A stretch of 64,000 bases of DNA from Nocardia araoensis NBRC 100135 (GTDB lineage: Bacteria > Actinomycetota > Actinomycetes > Mycobacteriales > Mycobacteriaceae). The position numbers and the translations under genes were made by a program. How positions within the stretch are numbered: position 1 is the stretch's first letter; every line of letters starts with the position of its first letter. Below the pieces are notes generated by a model. That model saw nothing but the letters and a program-made list of their open reading frames with translations, did not search any database and was not told the origin of the DNA. The DNA lies in contig NZ_BAFR01000206.1 in assembly GCF_000308435.1 (NCBI RefSeq), forward strand, positions 50,807-114,806, given 5' to 3'. Below, one piece after another: positions 54,799 through 63,685 of this stretch.

Positions 54799-55245
54799 TC
54801 AGTCGTCCGCGGTGATCGCGTCCAGCGCGGCGGACAACCTGGTGAGCACCTCGACGGTCAGGGCGAGCTGCTCGCGGCCGAGTTCTTCGGCGAACCGCCG
54901 CGCCATCACCGCGTGCTGCGGGTCGATCCGACGAACCGCGGCCAGCCCCGCGTCGGTGATCGCGACGAGTTTCGCGCGGCGGTGCGCGGGATTGGGACGG
55001 TATTCGGCAAGTCCCTTGTCCACCAGAAGATCCGCGATGCGCTGCACGCTCTGGCGGGTGATGCCCATTTCGCGGGCGATCCCCGCTACGGGCAACGGCG
55101 CTCGCAAGATCGCGCCGAGCACCTGCCACCAAGCGGCGGTGATACCCGCAGGTCGCGCCATTTCCTCGGCAATCGCGAGGAATTGGCCGTTCAGGCGGAA
55201 CGACGTGATCGCCGCCGCGGCGAACAGCTCCTGCTCAGCGTTCAT
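54799..55245 (-). CDS. MarR family transcriptional regulator
   Basis: 148 residues. Winged helix: LPVAGIAREMGITRQSVQRI (helix-turn-helix), VDKGLAEYRPNPAHRRAKLV (wing; the usual DxR is PAHRR). Flanking helices mediate dimers. It follows the DJ-1/PfpI gene by 58 nt on the same strand and is probably its repressor through the double operator at 55930-55965. Confidence 0.87.
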   Translation of the reverse strand: MNAEQELFAAAAITSFRLNGQFLAIAEEMARPAGITAAWWQVLGAILRAPLPVAGIAREMGITRQSVQRIADLLVDKGLAEYRPNPAHRRAKLVAITDAGLAAVRRIDPQHAVMARRFAEELGREQLALTVEVLTRLSAALDAITADD

Positions 55246-55303
55246 GCTTCATCTCCCGAGGCCCGTCGGCGATCCGCCCGTCCGGACCCCGAACGATTCT
55301 CGC

Positions 55304-55930
55304 TCACACGTGCTGCGCGTCGTATTCCGCGAGCACCGCCCATCCGGCCGGATCCGAGTGCGCGAACAACCGGTACCAACCGTCCAGCACATGCGGCTCG
55401 TACACGCCCAGCCTGCCGAGCACCTCGCGGGCGAATTCGAACGGCGCGCTCGCACCGGCGGTGATCACGTCACCGTCGGTGACGGCCGGTTCGTCGACGT
55501 AGTGGTCCGCGCCCGAATACCCGCTGTAGCGAAGGTATTCCGCGACATTGCTGGTGTGCGCGCGAGTATCGAGCAGTCCCGCCTTGGCCAAGCCGAACGT
55601 CGCGCCGCAGATCGCGGCGACCGGAACACCGGCGTCCACGAACTCGCGCGCCTTGTGCGCGAACGGATCCAATTGCGGCCCCTCCCAGGTCTCCGCGCCC
55701 GGCAGGATCAGCATCGCGCTGTCCGCAGGGGTCAGATCGGCGAGCACGACGTCCGGCACGATCCGCATACCGCCCAGCGTGACGACCGGCTCCTCGGTCC
55801 GGCCGACCGTCCGCACCTGCCACGTTCCCGGCTCCCGATGCCAACTCGGCTTGTTGATGTGCGCGGTCGCCGCGCCCACCTCCCAGTCGGCGAGCGTGTC
55901 GTAAACGGCCATGTGCACTGTTTTCATCAT
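55304..55930 (-). CDS. DJ-1/PfpI (type 1 glutamine amidotransferase-like) family protein
   Basis: 208 residues. The nucleophile elbow is VPVAAICGATFGLAKAG with Cys at the turn, and the acidic partner lies in VYDTLADWEVG. LILPGAETWEGPQ and TSNVAEYLRYSG are typical of the group. Members act as chaperones, glyoxalases or isonitrile hydratases; function here is not known. Two start codons occur in tandem (ATG 55930, ATG 55927). The operator directly abuts the start, so bound MarR would block initiation. Confidence 0.85.
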   Translation of the reverse strand: MMKTVHMAVYDTLADWEVGAATAHINKPSWHREPGTWQVRTVGRTEEPVVTLGGMRIVPDVVLADLTPADSAMLILPGAETWEGPQLDPFAHKAREFVDAGVPVAAICGATFGLAKAGLLDTRAHTSNVAEYLRYSGYSGADHYVDEPAVTDGDVITAGASAPFEFAREVLGRLGVYEPHVLDGWYRLFAHSDPAGWAVLAEYDAQHV

Positions 55931-55965
55931 GACAGTATCCTGTCATGATTGACAGGATACTGTCA
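55930..55965. promoter_or_regulatory. Double MarR operator
   Basis: TGACAGTATCCTGTCA (55930-55945) and TGACAGGATACTGTCA (55950-55965) are reverse complements of each other, and each has perfect 6-bp arms TGACAG/CTGTCA. They are 20 bp apart centre to centre, two helical turns, so two dimers could bind the same face. Confidence 0.85.
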
Positions 55966-56014
55966 ATCAGTCGATCGGCGGACCTGCCCGCGAAACGGCA
56001 ACTACGCTGGACCC

Positions 56015-56467
56015 ATGCGAATTTCGGTGGCGGCGGACGAGCGGGTGGGTGTGGCCGCGGAACTGGTCGACGAGCTGGTCGAGCGCGGCCACGAGATCGT
56101 GCCGCACGGCGCACTGTCCGATGAGGAACGCGACGACTGGGCCTGGGCCAGCGAAGCGGCCGCCCGCGACGTCGCCTCCGGTCACGCCGACCAAGCCGTC
56201 GTCTGCTGCTGGACCGGCACCGGCGCGTCCATCGCGGCCAACAAGGTCGCAGGCGTGCGCGCCGCGCTGTGCGCGGACGCCTCGACCGCGGCGGGCGCCC
56301 GCACCTGGAACGACGCCAATGTCCTTGCCTTGAGTCTGCGTTCGACCTCCAGCGCCGAACTCCGGGAGATCCTCGACGCCTGGTTCACCACCGAACCGAG
56401 TTCCGCCCCGGACGACCGGGCGAACATCGCCCATCTCGCCGACATCGAACGCGCCACCGATTCCTGA
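56015..56467 (+). CDS. RpiB/LacA/LacB family sugar-phosphate isomerase-like protein
   Basis: 150 residues. The family glycine loop CCWTGTGASIAANKVAGVRA is clear, with the following NDANVLALSLR. The usual RpiB loop GTGIGxSIxANK is changed only at the first part. RpiB interconverts ribulose- and ribose-5-phosphate; this shorter, acidic-tailed version may have another substrate. ATG 56015 lies 6 nt after TACGCT, so the mRNA may be leaderless. It is divergent from the DJ-1 gene. Confidence 0.8.
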   Translation: MRISVAADERVGVAAELVDELVERGHEIVPHGALSDEERDDWAWASEAAARDVASGHADQAVVCCWTGTGASIAANKVAGVRAALCADASTAAGARTWNDANVLALSLRSTSSAELREILDAWFTTEPSSAPDDRANIAHLADIERATDS

Positions 56468-56549
56468 CGAAGTCTGCTCCGCGTCGGAGCACGCGAGGCG
56501 ACACGCTCCCGGCCGTGCCCGCCACGAAACCCGGCGATACGGTCGAGAT

Positions 56550-58109
56550 ATGTCTGCGCAGAGTCCCGGTGGCACGTTCGGGAACTACTTCCTCGAACGC
56601 CTGCTCGGTCGCGGCGGCATGGGTGAGGTGTGGTTGGCACACGACCATGACGGCCGCGCCGTGGCGCTCAAAGTGCTGTCCGCGGCATACACCGCCGATT
56701 CGATCTATCGGCAGCGCTTCGAGCGGGAGGCGCGGCTCGGGGCTCGGGCGCGCAACCCCCACATCGTGCCCATCCACGCCTTCGGCGAGGTCGACGGCCA
56801 CCTGTTCTTGGAGATGGCCTACATCGAGGGCGTCGACCTGGGCACCCGACTGCGAACGGGCGCACTGCCGCCGGCTCGGGCCGTCGACGTCATCGCCCAG
56901 GCCGCCGAGGCGCTGGATGCCGCGCACGCGGCCGGACTCGTGCACCGCGATGTGAAGCCGGGCAATATCCTCCTGCACACCAGCGGTTTCGTGTATCTGA
57001 TCGACTTCGGTATCGCTCGTGCGGCCGACGGAACCGCGCTCACCGCCACCGGGCTGGTGGTGGGCACCCTGGGCTACATGGCGCCGGAGCGCTTCACCGG
57101 AACGGTGGACGCCAGGTCCGATGTCTATTCGCTGGCCTGCGTGCTCTACGAAACCCTCACCGGACAACCGCCCTACGGTACGGGCGATCCGGCCCAGCAG
57201 ATGCGCGCGCACCTGATGAGCGAACCGCCCCGCGCATCGCGGGCCGCCCGCGGCGTCCCAGCCGCTCTCGACGACGTCATCGCCAGGGGAATGGCCAAAG
57301 CGCCGGACGCACGCTACGACAGCGCGGGGGAATTCGCCGCGGCGGCGGCAGCAGCCCTGAACCGTTCCACGCCCGCACGACCGAGCCCGTCGGTCCGTTC
57401 CACGCCCGCACGACCGAGCCCGTCGGTCCGTTCCGCGGCGCCTGCCGGCCGCACGCCGACCCGGATCATGACCGCCGCCACCCCGGCGCAACCACCGCTC
57501 GAGGTCCGGCCACCCGCCCCGCCCGGGCAGCACGGTCCTCGGCCGAAGCTGCGGTGGCTGACCGCAGCGGCGGCGGCGCTGGTGGCCGCGGCGGCGCTGT
57601 GGCTGGTGATCAGCGGCATCGACATCGGGTCCGCGCCCGTCGCGGGAACGACGACGACCAGTGCGGCCGCACCATCGAGCGAATCGCTGCCACCGGCCGG
57701 CGGGCAACCCGCCAGTTCCGTTCCCGCCGTGCGCGACGGAAACTTCGCATTCACCGTGACCGACGTGGTTTCCGACGCGGCAGCCGCCAGTGGCGCCCGC
57801 ACGATCGTGACGCTGACCGTCACCAACGTGTCCGACCGCGAACAGACCCTCGCCGTCGCCGACCAACGGCTGGTCACCACCGGCGGCCACTCGCTGCCGC
57901 CCGACGCGGCGGGCACCGCCCAACTGAACCCGCCCGGCGACGACTTCGCGCGCGTCGCTCCCGGACGCGTCAGCACGATCCGGCTGGCCTTCGACCTGCC
58001 CGGCAAGAACAAGAACGGCAAGAAGAACGACAAGAAGGACGAGGTCCCGACCCACTTGGTGCTGCACGGCGCGCCGTCGTCACCCGGCGTCACCGTGCCG
58101 ATCCGCTGA
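56550..58109 (+). CDS. Receptor-type serine/threonine protein kinase
   Basis: 519 residues. The kinase domain is at 12-270: LGRGGMGEVWLAHD, AVALKVLS (Lys), LVHRDVKPGNILL (HRD), LIDFGIARA (DFG) and VGTLGYMAPERF. A Pro/Ser/Arg linker holds a perfect duplicated 11-residue unit (STPARPSPSVR). One membrane segment is at about 330-350 (WLTAAAAALVAAAALWLVIS). The outer domain (about 395-519, FAFTVTDVVSDAAAASGART) resembles DUF4352-type beta-sandwich domains and contains a Lys/Asn-rich loop. It should sense an external signal and phosphorylate cytoplasmic proteins. Confidence 0.9.
   Translation: MSAQSPGGTFGNYFLERLLGRGGMGEVWLAHDHDGRAVALKVLSAAYTADSIYRQRFEREARLGARARNPHIVPIHAFGEVDGHLFLEMAYIEGVDLGTRLRTGALPPARAVDVIAQAAEALDAAHAAGLVHRDVKPGNILLHTSGFVYLIDFGIARAADGTALTATGLVVGTLGYMAPERFTGTVDARSDVYSLACVLYETLTGQPPYGTGDPAQQMRAHLMSEPPRASRAARGVPAALDDVIARGMAKAPDARYDSAGEFAAAAAAALNRSTPARPSPSVRSTPARPSPSVRSAAPAGRTPTRIMTAATPAQPPLEVRPPAPPGQHGPRPKLRWLTAAAAALVAAAALWLVISGIDIGSAPVAGTTTTSAAAPSSESLPPAGGQPASSVPAVRDGNFAFTVTDVVSDAAAASGARTIVTLTVTNVSDREQTLAVADQRLVTTGGHSLPPDAAGTAQLNPPGDDFARVAPGRVSTIRLAFDLPGKNKNGKKNDKKDEVPTHLVLHGAPSSPGVTVPIR
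57366..57431 (+). repeat. Perfect 33-bp tandem duplication in the kinase linker
   Basis: Two identical 33-bp units (57366-57398 and 57399-57431) encode STPARPSPSVR twice. They are in frame and identical at DNA level, so recent. Confidence 0.95.
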
Positions 58110-58120
58110 TCGGTTCGCGC

Positions 58121-59335
58121 TCAGGCGAGGGCTTGCTCGAGGTCGCCGAGCAGGTCTTCCACGTCTTCCAGGCCCACCGAGATGCGCACGACGCCGTCGG
58201 ACAGGCCGATCGTGGCCCGGCCTTCGGGGCCCATGGCCCGGTGCGTCGTGGTGGCCGGATGGGTGATCAGGCTCTTGGCGTCACCCAGGTTGTTGGAGAT
58301 GTCGACGATGCGCAACCGGTTGAGGACTTCGAACGCACGCTTCTTCGCCTCGTTCTCGGGCGCGTTCAGCTCGAAGGTGACCACGGTGCCGCCGCCGCTC
58401 ATCTGACTGGTGGCCAGCGCGTACTGCGGATGCGATTCCAGGAACGGGTATCGCACCCAGCTGACGGCCTGGTTGCCCTCCAGGAAGCGGGCGATGCGCA
58501 GGGCGGACTCCGCCGAATGGCGTACCCGCAGCGGCATCGTCTCCAAGCCCTTGAGCAGGGTCCACGCGTTGAACGGGCTCAGCGCCGGACCGGTATGGCG
58601 CATCAGCGTTTTCACCGGGCCGTCGATGTAGTCCTGAGGGCCGAGGATGGCGCCGCCGAGCACCCGGCCCTGGCCATCGATGTGCTTGGTGCCCGAATAG
58701 ACCACCACGTCGGCGCCGAGCTCGAAGCCGCGTTGCAGCAGCGGGGTGGCGAACACGTTGTCCAGGACGACTTTGGCGCCCGCCGCGTGCGCCAGCTCGC
58801 TCACCCGCCGGACATCGACCAACGTCTGCATCGGATTGGCCGGGGTCTCGAAGAAGACCGCCTGGGTTGGCACCGACAGCGCCTCTTCCCATTGGTCGAG
58901 ATCCTCGCCGTCGACGAAGACGGTCTCCACGCCCCAGCGCGGCAGGATCTCGTTGCACACCACGAAGCACGAGCCGAACAGGCTGCGCGCCGCGACCAGC
59001 CGGTCGCCCGCGCCGAGCAGGGCGCCGAGCGCAGTGAACACCGCGGCCATGCCACTCGCGGTCGCGAAGCACGCTTCGGCGCCGTCGAGCAGCCGCATCC
59101 GCTCCTCGAACATGGCCACCGTCGGGTTGCCGTAGCGGGAGTAGACGAAGTGTTCGACCTCCCCGGTGAACGCGGCCTCGGCGGCTTCGGCGCTCTCGTA
59201 GACGAAGCCGGAGGTGAGGTAGAGCGCCTCCGCGGTCTCCTCGAAACCGGAACGCCGCAGCCCGCCGCGCACGCCGAGCGTCGCGGGGCCGACGCCGTCG
59301 GGCAGCGGCTTGTCGAACGCGCCGCCGGTGATCAC
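58121..59335 (-). CDS. metZ: O-succinylhomoserine sulfhydrylase MetZ
   Basis: 404 residues. PLP-dependent Cys/Met metabolism enzyme: LYLTSGFVYESAEAAE, FVYSRYGNPTV, DNVFATPLLQRG, and YSGTKHIDGQGRVLGG with the PLP Lys. It makes homocysteine from O-succinylhomoserine and sulfide. The GTG start at 59335 overlaps the rhodanese stop as GTGA; the pair is the same as Rv0390-Rv0391 in M. tuberculosis. The operon is preceded by a SAM-IV-like riboswitch. Confidence 0.93.
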   Translation of the reverse strand: MITGGAFDKPLPDGVGPATLGVRGGLRRSGFEETAEALYLTSGFVYESAEAAEAAFTGEVEHFVYSRYGNPTVAMFEERMRLLDGAEACFATASGMAAVFTALGALLGAGDRLVAARSLFGSCFVVCNEILPRWGVETVFVDGEDLDQWEEALSVPTQAVFFETPANPMQTLVDVRRVSELAHAAGAKVVLDNVFATPLLQRGFELGADVVVYSGTKHIDGQGRVLGGAILGPQDYIDGPVKTLMRHTGPALSPFNAWTLLKGLETMPLRVRHSAESALRIARFLEGNQAVSWVRYPFLESHPQYALATSQMSGGGTVVTFELNAPENEAKKRAFEVLNRLRIVDISNNLGDAKSLITHPATTTHRAMGPEGRATIGLSDGVVRISVGLEDVEDLLGDLEQALA

Positions 59336-59748
59336 GACTGCCGCCAGGGCAGTCCGAGGGCACGCCAGCCGGAGCCGCCGCGATGCCCGAACTCGTCGAG
59401 CGGGCCTTCGAAGCCCTCGAGCACGTTGAAGGAGGTGCGGTAGCCCGCCGAGGTGGCGGCGATCGCCGCGCCCACCGAACGCTGACCCGAGCGACAGAGG
59501 AAGACGACGGGCGCCTCCGGGTCGTGGCCGTCGAGCGCCTGCTTCAACTGCTCCACGAACCTCCCGTTGCGCGCGCCCGTGCTGTCGACCCATTCGATCA
59601 GCACGGTCGGCCGTTCGATCGAGCTCGTGTCGGGAACGCCGACGAACTTCCATTCCGCTTCCGTCCGCACGTCCACGAGGACGGCTTCGGGATTGTCCCG
59701 CAGCAGCTCCCAAGCCTGCTGCGGGGTGATGTCACCGGCATAACTCAT
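59332..59748 (-). CDS. Rhodanese-like sulfurtransferase
   Basis: 138 residues. A single rhodanese domain: LLRDNPEAVLVDVRTEAEWK and the active-site loop FLCRSGQRSVG with its Cys. It may hand sulfur to MetZ or related steps. ATG 59748 has AGGAGG 5 nt upstream; an earlier GTG 59754 would overlap that site. Translationally coupled with metZ. Confidence 0.9.
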   Translation of the reverse strand: MSYAGDITPQQAWELLRDNPEAVLVDVRTEAEWKFVGVPDTSSIERPTVLIEWVDSTGARNGRFVEQLKQALDGHDPEAPVVFLCRSGQRSVGAAIAATSAGYRTSFNVLEGFEGPLDEFGHRGGSGWRALGLPWRQS

Positions 59749-59800
59749 GTGCACCTCCTGCGAATCCGCACTTGCCGCGCCCGGGACCGAGGCGCCGCCA

Positions 59801-59879
59801 GGTCGTCACCCGGAGCACCCCACCGCGGAGGAGGGTTGCCGACCAGCAATGCCGGGGCTTGACACTGGTTCTCATGACC
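59801..59879 (-). promoter_or_regulatory. SAM-IV-like riboswitch upstream of rhodanese-metZ
   Basis: On the minus strand the element opens GGTCATGAG (59879-59871) and closes GTGACGACC (59809-59801), giving the closing stem. Between them are GTCAAGCCCCGGC, GCTGGTCGGCAACCCTCC and GCGGTGGGGTGCTCCGGGTG, the order and wording I know from actinobacterial SAM-IV riboswitches. S-adenosylmethionine would turn the operon down. Confidence 0.85.
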
Positions 59880-59942
59880 TTCGACTGAGATTGCACCGAC
59901 CCGGGTCACCGTGTCAAACGGTGGCGCACCCTGCGCGAACGC

Positions 59943-60392
59943 TCAGGTGCAGACCAGCCACTTGTCGCCGGACCTGGTGAGATTCCAGGTCGTCGTCTTC
60001 TCCTGCCCGTCCACCTTCGTGGTGACGGTCGCCTTGCCCCGGTCGCCGTCGACCATGGGCGGGTCGATTTTCGTGATTTCGACGGGCTTTCCGGCGCCGT
60101 CCTGGCCCGCCAGCGGTGAGCGGCTCGCGTCGAAGCCCTGGCACGCGGTGCCGGGCGGCGGCACGGCGTCACTGCGGTTGGAGCCGTCGACGAAGTTGCG
60201 GACGGCCGCCGTGATGCGGTCGGCGTCTGTGACATTTTTCTCAGCGGGCGACAACACACCGCCGAGCACGATCGCGATCAGCACGATCACCGCGACCACC
60301 GCGGCCGCGACGAACGGGACCGCCGAACGTTTGTCGGTCTGATCGACCCGGATGATCTCGTCCTCACCCGCGGCAGGCTGCTGTTCGGTCAT
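59943..60392 (-). CDS. Membrane-anchored protein with small extracytoplasmic domain
   Basis: 149 residues. A short acidic N-terminus is followed by one membrane segment at about 25-46 (AVPFVAAAVVAVIVLIAIVL), and an outer domain of about 100 residues (ITAAVRNFVDGSNRSDAVPP, VTTKVDGQEKTTTWNLTRSG, end DKWLVCT) that looks like a small NTF2-like or DUF4878-type fold with two Cys (one in GTACQGFD, one at the end). Function unknown. It is the nearest gene upstream of rhodanese-metZ on the same strand. Confidence 0.75.
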   Translation of the reverse strand: MTEQQPAAGEDEIIRVDQTDKRSAVPFVAAAVVAVIVLIAIVLGGVLSPAEKNVTDADRITAAVRNFVDGSNRSDAVPPPGTACQGFDASRSPLAGQDGAGKPVEITKIDPPMVDGDRGKATVTTKVDGQEKTTTWNLTRSGDKWLVCT

Positions 60393-60771
60393 GGCTCGAT
60401 GATCCCTGGTCGGCGCCGGTATCGAGCGCTCGGCCCCCGGCTGCGGACCGTCGCCGCGCGACCTCGGAGCGCGCAGCCGCGATAGAGCGCGCGCGAGCGG
60501 GTAAGCGACGATGGTGGCCGTCCACGGCATCCGCCGAGTGCACGCACCGACGTGGGAGGGCGTCAGCCATCCCGATAGAATCGCGGGACGGCGGCCTGCT
60601 GTCATAGCGAACCGGCAGCTCTACGCCGCGGCGAACGGAGCACCGTGCAGCCACGAGCCGGCAACGCCGGCGTCCGCACCGGAAGGGTGCGGCCGAGCCG
60701 GTGCGTCAACTTAGCCTAAGCTAAGCCCAGACGTCATTAATTGTTTCGACCATAAAGGTGCGCGTAAAGAG
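60393..60771. other. 379-bp divergent region upstream of fprA
   Basis: No supported gene. It contains a 7-bp hairpin, CCGCACC (60674-60680) with GGTGCGG (60686-60692), within a strongly GC-rich stretch, then an iron-box-like dyad (separate entry) and an AT-rich run before the fprA start. It may be a structured leader, but I cannot match it to a known riboswitch. Confidence 0.4.
60711..60724. promoter_or_regulatory. IdeR/DtxR-like dyad upstream of fprA
   Basis: TTAGC-CTAA-GCTAA has perfect 5-bp arms and resembles half of the IdeR iron-box consensus (TTAGGnnAGCCTAA type), but it is shorter and lacks the outer GG/CC. Its place 48 bp before the fprA start makes iron control possible. Confidence 0.35.
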
Positions 60772-62160
60772 ATGACCGAACAGAGTGCAGCGACCCGCCC
60801 GCTCCGCATCGCGATCGTGGGCGCCGGACCGGCCGGGATCTACGCCGCCGACGCATTGATGAAGTCCGATGCCGAGGTGTCGATCGACCTCTACGAGCGC
60901 ATGCCCGCGCCGTTCGGCCTGATCCGCTACGGCGTCGCGCCCGATCATCCCCGGATCAAGGGCATCATCACCGCCCTGCACAAGGTCCTCGACAAGCCGC
61001 AGGTGCGCCTGCTCGGCAACATCGACTACGGCACCGACATCACCCTCGACGATCTGCGCGCCTTCTACGACGCGGTGATCTTCTCCACCGGCGCCAACGC
61101 CGACCGCGCGCTGCCCATCCCCGGCATCGACCTCGACGGCTCCTACGGCGCCGCCGACTTCGTCTCCTGGTACGACGGCCACCCCGACGTTCCACGCACC
61201 TGGCCGCTGGACGCGGAGAAGGTCGCCGTCCTCGGCGTCGGCAACGTCGCCCTCGATGTCGCCCGCGTGCTGGCCAAGACCGGCGACGAGCTGCTGCCGA
61301 CGGAGATCCCGCCGAACGTCTACAAGGGCCTGAAGGCCAACAAGGCCGTCGAGGTGCACGTCTTCGGCCGCCGCGGTCCCGCGCAGGCCAAGTTCACGCC
61401 GCTGGAACTGCGCGAACTCGACCACTCGCCCACCATCGAGGTCATCGTCGACCCCGAGGACATCGACTACGACGAAGGCTCCGAAGCCGCGCGGCGGCAC
61501 TCCAAGCAGGTCGACATGGTGGCCAACACGCTCGAGCAGTGGGCCATCCGCGACGCGGGCGACCGGCCGCACAAGCTGTTCCTGCACTTCTTCGAATCCC
61601 CCGCCGAAGTGCTCGGCGAGAACGGCAAGGTCGTCGGCCTGCGCACCGAGCGCACCCAGCTCGACGGCACCGGCAACGTCAAGGGCACCGGCGTGTTCAA
61701 GGACTGGGACGTGCAGGCGGTGTACCGCGCCGTCGGCTACCTGTCGCAGAACCTGACCAACCTGCCGTTCGACGACCAGGCCGGCACCGTGCCGAACGAA
61801 GCGGGCCGCGTGCTCGTCGACGAGAACGCCGACGGCGCCGCGCGCTACATGCCCGCCACCTACGTCACCGGCTGGATCAAGCGCGGCCCGGTCGGTCTGA
61901 TCGGCCACACCAAGGGCGACGCCAACGAGACCATCGCCTGCCTGCTGGACGACGCGCCCCGCTTCACCCCGGCCGAGCGGCCCGAGCCGGAGGCCGTCAT
62001 CGAGTTCCTCGAAGGCAAGGGCATCCCGTTCACCACCTGGGCCGGTTGGTACCGCCTCGACGCGCACGAACGCTCCCTCGGCGAACCCGAGGGCCGCGAG
62101 CGCGTCAAGGTCGTCGAGCGCGAGGACATGCTGCGCGCCAGCGAACCGCACAAGGTCTGA
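60772..62160 (+). CDS. fprA: Ferredoxin/NADP reductase FprA-type
   Basis: 462 residues, adrenodoxin-reductase family. FAD-binding IAIVGAGPAGIYAADAL, the NADP-binding VAVLGVGNVALDVARVL, then TYVTGWIKRGPVGLIGHTKG near the end, are the family landmarks. It passes electrons between NADPH and ferredoxins, often for cytochrome P450s or iron metabolism. ATG 60772 has GTAAAGAG upstream. It may be iron-responsive through the dyad at 60711. Confidence 0.92.
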   Translation: MTEQSAATRPLRIAIVGAGPAGIYAADALMKSDAEVSIDLYERMPAPFGLIRYGVAPDHPRIKGIITALHKVLDKPQVRLLGNIDYGTDITLDDLRAFYDAVIFSTGANADRALPIPGIDLDGSYGAADFVSWYDGHPDVPRTWPLDAEKVAVLGVGNVALDVARVLAKTGDELLPTEIPPNVYKGLKANKAVEVHVFGRRGPAQAKFTPLELRELDHSPTIEVIVDPEDIDYDEGSEAARRHSKQVDMVANTLEQWAIRDAGDRPHKLFLHFFESPAEVLGENGKVVGLRTERTQLDGTGNVKGTGVFKDWDVQAVYRAVGYLSQNLTNLPFDDQAGTVPNEAGRVLVDENADGAARYMPATYVTGWIKRGPVGLIGHTKGDANETIACLLDDAPRFTPAERPEPEAVIEFLEGKGIPFTTWAGWYRLDAHERSLGEPEGRERVKVVEREDMLRASEPHKV

Positions 62161-62242
62161 TCACCACAGTGACCGCCTCCGCCGCCATCGCGACATCCCA
62201 GCTGCGGCAGCGGAAAATCCGACCCTGAGGCATTCTGTACAA

Positions 62243-63118
62243 GTGTTCGATGCCCACCTGCACATTTTCGACCCGCGGTTTCCGCTGGCCGAGAACGAGG
62301 GCTACCTGCCCGACCCGTTCACCATCGCCGATTACCGCAAGCGCATGGCGCGATACGACATCAGCGGCGGCGCCGTGGTCAGCGGGTCGTTCCAGGGCAC
62401 GGACCAGACCTACCTGAAGGCCGCCCTCGCCGAACTCGGCGAGGGCTGGGTCGGCGTCACCCGGCTCGACTTGGACGCCACCGACGAGGAGATCCTCGAA
62501 CTGGACCGGATCGGCGTGCGCGCACTGCGTTTCAACCTCAAGCGCGCGGCCACCGACATCACCGGGATGACGTTGCAGGCACTGCGCGCGTACGAGCTGG
62601 CGGGCTGGCACGTCGAGGTCTACATCGACGGCACGATGCTGGCCTCGCTGCAACCGGTCATCTCCAAACTGCCCGCGCTGTCGGTCGACCATCTGGGCAT
62701 GTCCGCCGAAGGGCTGCCCTTCCTGCTGGACCTGGTCGATCGCGGAGCCAAGGTCAAGGCGACCGGTTTCGGCCGGGTCGCGATGAACGTCGCCGACACG
62801 CTGCGCCGCGTGCACGCGGTGAATCCGGAAGCCCTCATGTTCGGCACCGATCTGCCCGGTACCCGAGCCGGACGCCCGTTCCGGGACTCGGACGTGGATC
62901 TGCTCTGCGACGTAGTGGGCACCGACATGTACGCGGTGCTGGAGGACAACGCCCGCGCGTTCTATCGGCTCCCGACCCGTGAGCGCGTCGTCAGCGACGA
63001 CCCGGCCCCCACGCTGCCGCTGTACCGGCCGGAACCGCCGACCCTTCGGCTGCGCCGCGACGAACTCCCGGAAAGCCGTGCGGGCGATACGATCCCGTTT
63101 CCCGCCATCGATCGCTAG
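62243..63118 (+). CDS. Amidohydrolase family protein (metal-dependent TIM barrel)
   Basis: 291 residues from GTG 62243 (VFDAHLHIFDPRF). The metal pair HxH is DAHLHIFD; later SVDHLGMSAEGL and FGTDLPGTRAGRPF give the third His and the Asp, as in amidohydrolase-2 (2-pyrone-4,6-dicarboxylate lactonase/decarboxylase type). A basic Pro-rich tail of 35 residues follows. Substrate unknown. It is 82 nt after fprA on the same strand. Confidence 0.85.
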   Translation: MFDAHLHIFDPRFPLAENEGYLPDPFTIADYRKRMARYDISGGAVVSGSFQGTDQTYLKAALAELGEGWVGVTRLDLDATDEEILELDRIGVRALRFNLKRAATDITGMTLQALRAYELAGWHVEVYIDGTMLASLQPVISKLPALSVDHLGMSAEGLPFLLDLVDRGAKVKATGFGRVAMNVADTLRRVHAVNPEALMFGTDLPGTRAGRPFRDSDVDLLCDVVGTDMYAVLEDNARAFYRLPTRERVVSDDPAPTLPLYRPEPPTLRLRRDELPESRAGDTIPFPAIDR

Positions 63119-63121
63119 CGC

Positions 63122-63619
63122 TCAGACGGCGAAGACACCGGCGAGCCAGACACCGGTGGCCAGCAGCGCGCCGAAGAGCTCGATCAGGATGGACAGGCCG
63201 ACGCCCTTCAACGCGTGCACCGTCGCCTGCCACGCCTGCCGGTTGACGCGCAGCCGCTGGAGTTCCCAAAGGTAGACGCCCAGAACGAAACCCACGAAAA
63301 GGCCGACCACCGGGATCACGAAGAAGCCGACGACGCCGAGTATCGCGCCGAGCAGCACCGCGCGGTTGGACACTCCCGCGTCTTTCATCCTGCGCCCCGG
63401 CCAGGTGTATTTGACGACGCCGGACAGCACGAGCAGCACCGTGCTGATCGCGAAAACCGTCCAGGCCGTGGCGCCCCCGGTGAGGAAGGCCCAGACGGCG
63501 ATGGCCGCGAAGATCAGGATGACGCCGGGCAGGATCGGCACGACGATCCCGACCAAGCCGACCAGAATCGCGAGACCGGCGAGAAGGTTGTACCACCCCT
63601 GATCAGACAGCGCTTGCAC
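63122..63619 (-). CDS. DUF456 membrane protein
   Basis: 165 residues with four membrane segments (LAGLAILVGLVGIVVPILPG, VILIFAAIAVWAFLTGGATA, then GVVGFFVIPVVGLFVGFVLG and ILIELFGALLATGVWLAGVF). The PILPG turn and GxxxG-rich helices are typical of DUF456. No function is established. It ends 3 nt from the amidohydrolase stop (convergent). Confidence 0.85.
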   Translation of the reverse strand: MQALSDQGWYNLLAGLAILVGLVGIVVPILPGVILIFAAIAVWAFLTGGATAWTVFAISTVLLVLSGVVKYTWPGRRMKDAGVSNRAVLLGAILGVVGFFVIPVVGLFVGFVLGVYLWELQRLRVNRQAWQATVHALKGVGLSILIELFGALLATGVWLAGVFAV

Positions 63620-63685
63620 ACGAGCAGCCTAGAGCGGGGCGCGGGGGCGGGCGAGCCGTAGCCGCGGACCGATCGCCGCCGTACT

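Noticed and set aside
60640..60700. A second SAM-type or cobalamin riboswitch upstream of fprA
   Set aside because: The hairpins lack the conserved core sequences of these classes; only general GC-rich pairing is seen.
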